NCBI RefSeq assembly: GCF_031143425.1 | Contig: NW_027150018.1 | Span: forward strand, 62,001-126,000 | DNA length: 64,000 bases | Reading direction: 5' to 3' | From: Pleurodeles waltl | Lineage: Eukaryota; Chordata; Amphibia; Caudata; Salamandridae | Shown: positions 25,064-33,871 of the stretch, in pieces | Layout: the number at the start of each line of letters is the position of its first letter | Position numbering within the stretch: the stretch's first letter is position 1 | Notes under the pieces: generated by a model | The model's database searches: none | What the model was told of the DNA's origin: nothing | What the model saw: the letters and a program-made list of their open reading frames with translations, nothing else | Made by a program: the position numbers and the translations under genes

Positions 25064-26977
25064 GTGACTTGCGGGGCTCGGACCAGGTTCTGTTACCCAG
25101 AATCCTTTGCAAACCTCAAAATTTGGCTAAAAAAACACATGTTCCTCACATTTCTGTTGCAGAAAGTTTTGGAATCTGAGAGGAGCCACACATTTTTTTC
25201 CACCCAGCGTTTCCCTAAGTCTCCCGATAAAAATGATACCTCACTTGTGTGGGTAGGCCTAGCGCCCGCGACAGGAAACGCCCCAAAGCGCAACGTGGCC
25301 ACATCCAAATTTTTGAAAGAAAACAGAGGTGTTTTTCGCCAAGTGCCTACCTGTAGATTTTGGCCTCTAGCTCAGCCGGCACCTAGGGAAACCTACCAAA
25401 CCTGTGCATTTCTGAAAACTAGAGACCTAGGGGAATCCAAGGAGTGGTGACTTGTGGGGTTCGGAACAGGTTCTGTTACCCAGAATCCTTTGCAAACCTC
25501 AAAATTTGGCTAAAAAAACACATGTTCCTCACTTTTCTGTGGCAGAAAGTTCTGGAATCAGAGAGGAGCCACGAATTTCCATCCACCCAGCGTTCCCCCA
25601 AGTCTCCCGATAAAAATGATACCTCACTTGTGTGGGTAGGCCTAGCGCCCGTGACAGAAAACGCCCCAAAGCGCAACGTGGACACATCCAAATTTTTGAA
25701 AGAAACAGAGGTGTTTTTTTGCGAAGTGCCTACCTGTAGATTTTGGCCTCTAGCTCAGCCGGCACCTAGGGAAACCTACCAAACCTGTGCATTTCTGAAA
25801 ACTAGAGACCTAGGGGAATCCAAGGAGGGGTGACTTGCTGGGCTCGGACCAGGTTCTGTTACCCAGAATCCTTTGCAAACCTCAAAATTTGGCTAAAAAA
25901 ACACATGTTCCTCACATTTCTGTGGCAGAAAGTTCTGGAATCTGAGAGAAGCCACAAATTTCCTTCCACCCAGCGTTCCTCCAATTCTCACGATAAGAAT
26001 GATACCTCACTTGTGTGGGTAGGCCTAGCGCCCGCGACAGGAAACGCCCCAAAGCGCAAAGTGGACACATCCACATTTTTGAAAGAAACAGAGGTGTTTT
26101 TTGCGAAGTGCCTACCTGTAGATTTTGGCCTCTAGCTCAGCCGGCACCTAGGGAAACCTACCAAACCTGTGCATTTCTGAAAACTAGAGACCTAAGGGAA
26201 TCCAAGGAGGGGTGACTTGCGGGGCTCGGACCAGGTTCTGTTACCCAGAATCCTTTGCAAACCTCAAAATTTGGCTAAAAAAACACATGTTCCTCACATT
26301 TCTGTTGCAGAAAGTTTTGGAATCTGAGAGGAGCCACACATTTTTTTCCACCCAGCGTTTCCCTAAGTCTCCCGATAAAAATGATACCTCACTTGTGTGG
26401 GTAGGCCTAGCGCCCGCGACAGGAAACGCCCCAAAGCGCAACGTGGCCACATCCAAATTTTTGATAGAAAACAGAGGTGTTTTTCGCCAAGTGCCTACCT
26501 GTAGATTTTGGCCTCTAGCTCAGCCGGCACCTAGGGAAACCTACCAAACCTGTGCATTTCTGAAAACTAGAGACCTAGGGGAATCCAAGGAGTGGTGACT
26601 TGTGGGGTTCGGAACAGGTTCTGTTACCCAGAATCCTTTGCAAACCTCAAAATTTGGCTAAAAAAACACATGTTCCTCACTTTTCTGTGGCAGAAAGTTC
26701 TGGAATCAGAGAGGAGCCACGAATTTCCATCCACCCAGCGTTCCCCCAAGTCTCCCGATAAAAATGATACCTCACTTGTGTGGGTAGGCCTAGCGCCCGT
26801 GACAGAAAACGCCCCAAAGCGCAACGTGGACACATCCAAATTTTTGAAAGAAACAGAGGTGTTTTTTTGCGAAGTGCCTACCTGTAGATTTTGGCCTCTA
26901 GCTCAGCCGGCACCTAGGGAAACCTACCAAACCTGTGCATTTCTGAAAACTAGAGACCTAGGGGAATCCAAGGAGGG
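25064..26977. repeat. Second M3-M8-M1 trio duplication
   Basis: Monomers begin at 25064, 25447, 25830 and 26212, 26595; the last M1 of the second trio is the first monomer of the 12-mer at 26978. Both M3 copies carry GTTTTTCGCCAAG. The M1 at 25830 is 382 bp and ends GACCTAAGGG, a mark of M8, so the duplication joint lies within that monomer. Confidence 0.9.
25830..26211. repeat. Hybrid monomer (M1 front, M8 tail, 382 bp)
   Basis: The front is M1 through TCCACATTTTTG. Then come GAAACAGAGG with only six T and the M8 sub-lineage end GACCTAAGGG. The exchange seems to fall around the poly-A/poly-T pair, which would explain the net loss of one base. Confidence 0.85.
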
Positions 26978-27075
26978 GTGACTTGCTGGGCTCGGACCAG
27001 GTTCTGTTACCCAGAATCCTTTGCAAACCTCAAAATTTGGCTAAAAAAACACATGTTCCTCACATTTCTGTGGCA

Positions 27076-27088
27076 GAAAGTTCTGGAA
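27076..27088 (+). promoter_or_regulatory. Heat-shock-element-like site (representative of about 134 copies)
   Basis: The sequence GAAAGTTCTGGAA fits the three-box consensus GAAnnTTCnnGAA for heat-shock factor with no mismatch. It sits at unit positions 99-111. The same match is present in M1, M2, M4, M5, M6, M7 and M8 monomers. M3 monomers have TTT in the middle box. The consensus is established knowledge; binding in this organism is inference, and a repeat fixes any chance match in all its copies. Confidence 0.35.
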
Positions 27089-27275
27089 TCTGAGAGAAGC
27101 CACAAATTTCCTTCCACCCAGCGTTCCTCCAATTCTCACGATAAGAATGATACCTCACTTGTGTGGGTAGGCCTAGCGCCCGCGACAGGAAACGCCCCAA
27201 AGCGCAAAGTGGACACATCCACATTTTTGAAAGAAAACAGAGGTGTTTTTTGCGAAGTGCCTACCTGTAGATTTT

Positions 27276-27341
27276 GGCCTCTAGCTCAGCCGGCACCTAG
27301 GGAAACCTACCAAACCTGTGCATTTCTGAAAACTAGAGACC
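27276..27341. other. Inverted repeat within the monomer (possible stem-loop)
   Basis: GGCCTCTAG at 27276-27284 is complementary to CTAGAGACC at 27333-27341 with eight of nine pairs, enclosing a 48-base loop. The loop contains the palindromes GCCGGC and CCTAGG. The arms are kept in nearly all monomers that I checked. Its significance is unknown. Confidence 0.4.
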
Positions 27342-27360
27342 TAGGGGAATCCAAGGAGGG

Positions 27361-27743
27361 GTGACTTGTGGGGCTCGGACCAGGTTCTGTTACCCAGAAT
27401 CCTTTGCGAACCTCAAAATTTGGCTAAAAAAACACATGTTCCTCACATTTCTGTGGCAGAAAGTTCTGGAATCTGAGAGAAGCCACAAATTTCCTTCCAC
27501 CCAGCGTTCCTGCAATTCTCACGATAAGAATGATACCTCACTTGTGTGGGTAGGCCTAGCGCCCGCGACAGGAAACGCCCCAAAGCGCAAAGTGGACACA
27601 TCCACATTTTTGAAAGAAAACAGAGGTGTTTTTTGCGAAGTGCCTCCCTGTAGATTTTGGCCTCTAGCTCAGCCGGCACCTAGGGAAACCTACCAAACCT
27701 GTGCATTTCTGAAAACTAGAGACCTAGGGGAATCCAAGGAGGG
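27361..27743. repeat. Reference monomer, class M2
   Basis: This class is close to M1 but has CTGCAATTCTCAC in the centre and starts GTGACTTGTGGGGCTCGG, with GCGAACC in place of GCAAACC. It normally follows M1 and precedes M3. This copy has a private change in the GTGCCTACC motif (GTGCCTCCC). M2 is missing from domain I and from the domain IV hexamer, and its loss is part of how the hexamer differs from the 12-mer. Confidence 0.93.
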
Positions 27744-28126
27744 GTGACTTGCGGGGCTCGGACCAGGTTCTGTTACCCAGAATCCTTTGCAAACCTCAAA
27801 ATTTGGCTAAAAAAACACATGTTCCTCACATTTCTGTTGCAGAAAGTTTTGGAATCTGAGAGGAGCCACACATTTTTTTCCACCCAGCGTTTCCCTAAGT
27901 CTCCCGATAAAAATGATACCTCACTTGTGTGGGTAGGCCTAGCGCCCGCGACAGGAAACGCCCCAAAGCGCAACGTGGCCACATCCAAATTTTTGAAAGA
28001 AAACAGAGGTGTTTTTTGCGAAGTGCCTACCTGTAGATTTTGGCCTCTAGCTCAGCCGGCACCTAGGGAAACCTACCAAACCTGTGCATTTCTGAAAACT
28101 AGAGACCTAGGGGAATCCAAGGAGTG
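27744..28126. repeat. Reference monomer, class M3
   Basis: This is the most diverged main class. Diagnostics are GTTGCAGAAAGTTTTGG, CACATTTTTTTCC, CGTTTCCCTAAG, GTGGCCACATCC and an end of GGAGTG in place of GGAGGG. The C-to-T change in GTTTTGG breaks the heat-shock-element match kept by other classes. I count about 33 M3-bodied monomers. The next monomer nearly always begins with the GGGGTTCGGAAC or GGGGTTCAGAAC head of M4/M8. Confidence 0.95.
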
Positions 28127-28509
28127 GTGACTTGTGGGGTTCGGAACAGGTTCTGTTACCCAGAATCCTTTGCAAACCTCAAAATTTGGCTAAAAAAACA
28201 CATGTTCCTCACTTTTCTGTGGCAGAAAGTTCTGGAATCTGAGAGGAGCCACGAATTTCCATCCACCAAGCGTTCCCCCAAGTCTCCCGATAAAAATGAT
28301 ACCTCACTTGTGTGGGTAGGCCTAGCGCCCGTGACAGAAAACGCCCCAAAGCGCAACGTGGACACATCCAAATTTTTGAAAGAAACAGAGGTGTTTTTTT
28401 GCGAAGTGCCTACCTGTAGATTTTGGCCTCTAGCTCAGCCGGCACCTAGGGAAACCTACCAAACCTGTGCATTTCTGCAAACTAGAGACCTAGGGGAATC
28501 CAAGGAGGG
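28127..28509. repeat. Reference monomer, class M4
   Basis: M4 is an M8 relative marked by CCACCAAGCG (C to A) and CGTGACAGAAAACG. It always follows M3 and is followed by M1 or, once, by the M1/M5 hybrid at 23149. The poly-A/poly-T pair is GAAACAGAGG with seven T, so one A is lost and one T gained and the length stays 383. It first appears at 10126. Confidence 0.93.
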
Positions 28510-28892
28510 GTGACTTGCTGGGCTCGGACCAGGTTCTGTTACCCAGAATCCTTTGCAAACCTCAAAATTTGGCTAAAAAAACACATGTTCCTCACATTTC
28601 TGTGGCAGAAAGTTCTGGAATCTGAGAGAAGCCACAAATTTCCTTCCACCCAGCGTTCCTCCAATTCTCACGATAAGAATGATACCTCACTTGTGTGGGT
28701 AGGCCTAGCGCCCGCGACAGGAAACGCCCCAAAGCGCAAAGTGGACACATCCACATTTTTGAAAGAAAACAGAGGTGTTTTTTGCGAAGTGCCTACCTGT
28801 AGAGTTTGGCCTCTAGCTCAGCCGGCACCTAGGGAAACCTACCAAACCTGTGCATTTCTGAAAACTAGAGACCTAGGGGAATCCAAGGAGGG

Positions 28893-29275
28893 GTGACTTG
28901 TGGGGCTCGGACCAGGTTCTGTTACCCAGAATCCTTTGCGAACCTCAAAATTTGGCTAAAAAAACACATGTTCCTCACATTTCTGTGGCAGAAAGTTCTG
29001 GAATCTGAGAGGAGCCACAAATTTCCTTCCATCCAGCGTTCCCCCAAGTCTCCCGATAAAAATGATACCTCACTTGTGTGGGTAGGCCTAGCGCCCGCGA
29101 CAGGAAACGCCCCAAAGAGCAACGTTGACACATCCAAATTTTTGAAAGAAAACAGAGGTGTTTTTTGCGAAGTGCCTACTTGTAGATTTTGGCCTCTAGC
29201 TCAGCCGGCACCTAGGGAAACCTACCAAACCTGTGCATTTCTGAAAACTAGAGACCTAGGGGAATCCAAGGAGGG
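28893..29275. repeat. Reference monomer, class M5
   Basis: Diagnostics are CCTTCCATCCAGCG, CCCCCAAGTCTCCC and ACGTTGACAC. Domain III copies have GCGAACC near position 50; most domain IV copies have GCAAACC, and the copies at 59153 and 61833 keep GCGAACC. M5 normally sits between M1 and M6. This copy has a private change in AAAGCGCAAC (AAAGAGCAAC). Confidence 0.93.
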
Positions 29276-29659
29276 GTGACTTGCTGGGCTCGGACCAGGT
29301 TCTATTACCCAGAATCCTTTGCAAACCTCAAAATTTGGCTAAAAAAACACATGTTCCTCACATTTCTGTGGCAGAAAGTTCTGGAATCTGAGAGAAGCCA
29401 CAAATTTCCTACCACCCAGCGTTCCTCCAAGTCTCACGATAAGAATGATACCTCACTTGTGTGGGTAGGCCTAGCGCCCGTGACAGGAAACGCCCCAAAG
29501 CGCAACTTGGACACATCCAAATTTTTGAAAGAAAACAGAGGTGTTTTTTTGCGAAGTGCCTACCTGTAGATTTTGGCCTCTAGCTCAGCCGGCACCTAGG
29601 GAAACCTACCACACCTGTGCATTTCTGAAAACTAGAGACCTAGGGGAATCCAAGGAGGG
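29276..29659. repeat. Reference monomer, class M6 (384 bp)
   Basis: This 384-bp unit is marked by TTCTATTACCC, TTCCTACCACCCAG, CAACTTGGACAC, four A followed by seven T in the homopolymer pair, and ACCACACCTG. The extra T shifts the long forward open frame, which then ends after 97 codons. M6 is usually followed by the 382-bp M7, so the pair restores 766 bp. Domain I copies have TTCTGTTACC and CCACACAG. Confidence 0.95.
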
Positions 29660-30041
29660 GTGACTTGTGGGGCTCGGAACAGGTTCTGTTACCCAGAATC
29701 CTTTGCAAACCTCAAAATTTGGCTAAAAAAACACATGTTCCTCACTTTTCTGTGGCAGAAAGTTCTGGAATCTGAGAGGAGCCACGAATTTCCATCCACC
29801 CAGCGTTCCCCCAAGTCTCCCGATAAAAATGATACCTCACTTGTGTGGGTGGGCCTAGCGCCCGCGACAGAAAACGCCCCAAAGCGCAACGTGGACACAT
29901 CCAAATTTTTGAAAGAAACAGAGTTGTTTTTTGCGAAGTGCCTACCTGTAGATTTTGGCCTCTAGCTCAGCCGGCACCTAGGGAAACCTACCAAACCTGT
30001 GCATTTCTGAAAACTAGAGACCTAGGGGAATCCAAGGAGGG
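29660..30041. repeat. Reference monomer, class M7 (382 bp)
   Basis: This 382-bp unit is marked by GTGTGGGTGGGCC, CGCGACAGAAAACG and GAGTTGTTTTTTGCG. It has lost one A relative to M1 without gaining a T. M7 follows M6 in nearly all cases (it follows an M6-tailed M5 at 10892). Its single-base deficit balances the M6 excess and keeps the HOR period an exact multiple of 383. Confidence 0.95.
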
Positions 30042-30424
30042 GTGACTTGCGGGGCTCGGACCAGGTTCTGTTACCCAGAATCCTTTGCAAACCTCAAAAT
30101 GTGGCTAAAAAAACACATGTTCCTCACATTTCTGTTGCAGAAAGTTTTGGAATCTGAGAGGAGCCACACATTTTTTTCCACCCAGCGTTTCCCTAAGTCT
30201 CCCGATAAAAATGATACCTCACTTGTGTGGGTAGGCCTAGCGCCCGCGACAGGAAACGCCCCAAAGCGCAACGTGGCCACATCCAAATTTTTGAAAGAAA
30301 ACAGAGGTGTTTTTTGCGAAGTGCCTACCTGTAGATTTTGGCCTCTAGCTCAGCCGGCACCTAGGGAAACCTACCAAACCTGTGCATTTCTGAAAACTAG
30401 AGACCTAGGGGAATCCAAGGAGTG

Positions 30425-30807
30425 GTGACTTGTGGGGTTCGGAACAGGTTCTGTTACCCAGAATCCTTTGCAAACCTCAAAATTTGGCTAAAAAAACACA
30501 TGTTCCTCACTTTTCTGTGGCAGAAAGTTCTGGAATCAGAGAGGAGCCACGAATTTCCATCCACCCAGCGTTCCCCCAAGTCTCCCGATAAAAATGATAC
30601 CTCACTTGTGTGGGTAGGCCTAGCGCCCGTGACAGAAAACGCCCCAAAGCGCAACGTGGACACATCCAAATTTTTGAAAGAAACAGAGGTGTTTTTTTGC
30701 GAAGTGCCTACCTGTAGATTTTGGCCTCTAGCTCAGCCGGCACCTAGGGAAACCTACCAAACCTGTGCATTTCTGAAAACTAGAGACCTAAGGGAATCCA
30801 AGGAGGG
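30425..30807. repeat. Reference monomer, class M8
   Basis: Diagnostics are the head TGTGGGGTTCGGAAC, ATCAGAGAGGAGCC (or ATCTGAGAGG in domain IV), CCATCCACCCAGCG, CGTGACAGAAAACG, and GAAACAGAGG followed by seven T. M8 closes most HOR units. A sub-lineage ending GACCTAAGGG precedes the M3 variants with TTGCCAA or TCGCCAA (4381, 12041, 19319, 24681, 30425, 36554). Confidence 0.94.
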
Positions 30808-31573
30808 GTGACTTGCGGGGCTCGGACCAGGTTCTGTTACCCAGAATCCTTTGCAAACCTCAAAATTTGGCTAAAAAAACACATGTTCCTCACATTTCTG
30901 TTGCAGAAAGTTTTGGAATCTGAGAGGAGCCACACATTTTTTTCCACCCAGCGTTTCCCTAAGTCTCCCGATAAAAATGATACCTCACTTGTGTGGGTAG
31001 GCCTAGCGCCCGCGACAGGAAACGCCCCAAAGCGCAACGTGGCCACATCCAAATTTTTGAAAGAAAACAGAGGTGTTTTTCGCCAAGTGCCTACCTGTAG
31101 ATTTTGGCCTCTAGCTCAGCCGGCACCTAGGGAAACCTACCAAACCTGTGCATTTCTGAAAACTAGAGACCTAGGGGAATCCAAGGAGTGGTGACTTGTG
31201 GGGTTCGGAACAGGTTCTGTTACCCAGAATCCTTTGCAAACCTCAAAATTTGGCTAAAAAAACACATGTTCCTCACTTTTCTGTGGCAGAAAGTTCTGGA
31301 ATCAGAGAGGAGCCACGAATTTCCATCCACCCAGCGTTCCCCCAAGTCTCCCGATAAAAATGATACCTCACTTGTGTGGGTAGGCCTAGCGCCCGTGACA
31401 GAAAACGCCCCAAAGCGCAACGTGGACACATCCACATTTTTTAAAGAAACAGAGGTGTTTTTTTGCGAAGTGCCTACCTGTAGATTTTGGCCTCTAGCTC
31501 AGCCGGCACCTAGGGAAACCTACCAAACCTGTGCATTTCTGAAAACTAGAGACCTAGGGGAATCCAAGGAGGG

Positions 31574-33871
31574 GTGACTTGCTGGGCTCGGACCAGGTTC
31601 TGTTACCCAGAATCCTTTGCAAACCTCAAAATTTGGCTAAAAAAACACATGTTCCTCACATTTCTGTGGCAGAAAGTTCTGGAATCTGAGAGAAGCCACA
31701 AATTTCCTTCCACCCAGCGTTCCTCCAATTCTCACGATAAGAATGATACCTCACTTGTGTGGGTAGGCCTAGCGCCCGCGACAGGAAACGCCCCAAAGCG
31801 CAAAGTGGACACATCCACATTTTTGAAAGAAAACAGAGGTGTTTTTTGCGAAGTGCCTACCTGTAGATTTTGGCCTCTAGCTCAGCCGGCACCTAGGGAA
31901 ACCTACCAAACCTGTGCATTTCTGAAAACTAGAGACCTAGGGGAATCCAAGGAGGGGTGACTTGTGGGGCTCGGACCAGGTTCTGTTACCCAGAATCCTT
32001 TGCGAACCTCAAAATTTGGCTAAAAAAACACATGTTCCTCACATTTCTGTGGCAGAAAGTTCTGGAATCTGAGAGAAGCCACAAATTTCCTTCCACCCAG
32101 CGTTCCTGCAATTCTCACGATAAGAATGATACCTCACTTGTGTGGGTAGGCCTAGCGCCCGCGACAGGAAACGCCCCAAAGCGCAAAGTGGACACATCCA
32201 CATTTTTGAAAGAAAACAGAGGTGTTTTTTGCGAAGTGCCTACCTGTAGATTTTGGCCTCTAGCTCAGCCGGCACCTAGGGAAACCTACCAAACCTGTGC
32301 ATTTCTGAAAACTAGAGACCTAGGGGAATCCAAGGAGGGGTGACTTGCGGGGCTCGGACCAGGTTCTGTTACCCAGAATCCTTTGCAAACCTCAAAATTT
32401 GGCTAAAAAAACACATGTTCCTCACATTTCTGTTGCAGAAAGTTTTGGAATCTGAGAGGAGCCACACATTTTTTTCCACCCAGCGTTTCCCTAAGTCTCC
32501 CGATAAAAATGATACCTCACTTGTGTGGGTAGGCCTAGCGCCCGCGACAGGAAACGCCCCAAAGCGCAACGTGGCCACATCCAAATTTTTGAAAGAAAAC
32601 AGAGGTGTTTTTTGCGAAGTGCCTACCTGTAGATTTTGGCCTCTAGCTCAGCCGGCACCTAGGGAAACCTACCAAACCTGTGCATTTCTGAAAACTAGAG
32701 ACCTAGGGGAATCCAAGGAGTGGTGACTTGTGGGGTTCGGAACAGGTTCTGTTACTCAGAATCCTTTGCAAACCTCAAAATTTGGCTAAAAAAACACATG
32801 TTCCTCACTTTTCTGTGGCAGAAAGTTCTGGAATCTGAGAGGAGCCACGAATTTCCATCCACCAAGCGTTCCCCCAAGTCTCCCGATAAAAATGATACCT
32901 CACTTGTGTGGGTAGGCCTAGCGCCCGTGACAGAAAACGCCCCAAAGCGCAACGTGGACACATCCAAATTTTTGAAAGAAACAGAGGTGTTTTTTTGCGA
33001 AGTGCCTACCTGTAGATTTTGGCCTCTAGCTCAGCCGGCACCTAGGGAAACCTACCAAACCTGTGCATTTCTGAAAACTAGAGACCTAGGGGAATCCAAG
33101 GAGGGGTGACTTGCTGGGCTCGGACCAGGTTCTGTTACCCAGAATCCTTTGCAAACCTCAAAATTTGGCTAAAAAAACACATGTTCCTCACATTTCTGTG
33201 GCAGAAAGTTCTGGAATCTGAGAGAAGCCACAAATTTCCTTCCACCCAGCGTTCCTCCAATTCTCACGATAAGAATGATACCTCACTTGTGTGGGTAGGC
33301 CTAGCGCCCGCGACAGGAAACGCCCCAAAGCGCAAAGTGGACACATCCACATTTTTGAAAGAAAACAGAGGTGTTTTTTGCGAAGTGCCTACCTGTAGAG
33401 TTTGGCCTCTAGCTCAGCCGGCACCTAGGGAAACCTACCAAACCTGTGCATTTCTGAAAACTAGAGACCTAGGGGAATCCAAGGAGGGGTGACTTGTGGG
33501 GCTCGGACCAGGTTCTGTTACCCAGAATCCTTTGCGAACCTCAAAATTTGGCTAAAAAAACACATGTTCCTCACATTTCTGTGGCAGAAAGTTCTGGAAT
33601 CTGAGAGGAGCCACAAATTTCCTTCCATCCAGCGTTCCCCCAAGTCTCCCGATAAAAATGATACCTCACTTGTGTGGGTAGGCCTAGCGCCCGCGACAGG
33701 AAACGCCCCAAAGCGCAACGTTGACACATCCAAATGTTTGAAAGAAAACAGAGGTGTTTTTTGCGAAGTGCCTACCTGTAGATTTTGGCCTCTAGCTCAG
33801 CCGGCACCTAGGGAAACCTACCAAACCTGTGCATTTCTGAAAACTAGAGACCTAGGGGAATCCAAGGAGGG
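31574..33871. repeat. Half 12-mer, copy A (M1-M2-M3-M4-M1-M5)
   Basis: Monomers begin at 31574, 31957, 32340, 32723, 33106 and 33489. It repeats the first six monomers of the 12-mer and then returns to M1 instead of passing to M6. The M4 has a private TTACTCAGAATCC and the M5 has CAAATGTTTG. Confidence 0.92.

Larger units (their letters stand above)
26978..27360. repeat. Reference monomer, class M1
   Basis: This is a full 383-bp unit. Diagnostics are the start GTGACTTGCTGGGCTC, the central CTCCAATTCTCAC, GATAAG in place of GATAAA, GCGCAAAGTGG, and TCCACATTTTTG. It contains 10 CpG and 21 GpC dinucleotides. M1 starts every HOR unit as phased here and is followed by M2, M5, M6 or M3. It carries an intact heat-shock-element match at unit positions 99-111. 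Confidence 0.95.
26978..31573. repeat. Complete 12-mer HOR unit (4,596 bp)
   Basis: Monomers begin at 26978, 27361, 27744, 28127, 28510, 28893, 29276, 29660, 30042, 30425, 30808 and 31191, reading M1-M2-M3-M4-M1-M5-M6-M7-M3-M8-M3-M8. It is the longest regular unit and contains all eight main classes. The three M3 copies are distinguishable: plain at 27744, AAAATGTGGC at 30042, TCGCCAAG at 30808. Confidence 0.92.

Noticed and set aside
27242..27265. CENP-B box (NTTCGNNNNANNCGGGN)
   Set aside because: The best candidate, on the minus strand, is CTTCGCAAAAAACACC. It has TTCG and the central A but lacks CGGG.
27282..27293. A tRNA gene
   Set aside because: Only the A-box-like TAGCTCAGCCGG is present. 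I find no acceptor stem, anticodon arm or proper T arm at tRNA spacing.
26978..27360. Monomer as an old dimer of two halves of about 190 bp
   Set aside because: CAAAATTTGGCTAAAAAAAC and CCAAATTTTTGAAAGAAAAC, 188 bp apart, resemble each other, but the likeness is limited to A/T-rich tracts and does not extend into flanking sequence.
27353..27363. Ribosome binding site AAGGAGGG before each GTG
   Set aside because: It nearly touches the GTG, whereas functional spacing is usually 5-9 bases. It is one fixed feature of the repeat and not independent evidence from many genes.
29128..29140. Bacterial promoter -35 box TTGACA in M5 (also in the M6 copies at 549 and 2848)
   Set aside because: No -10 element lies at 16-18 bp spacing, the TTGACA is a class-specific one-base change, and the context is not bacterial.
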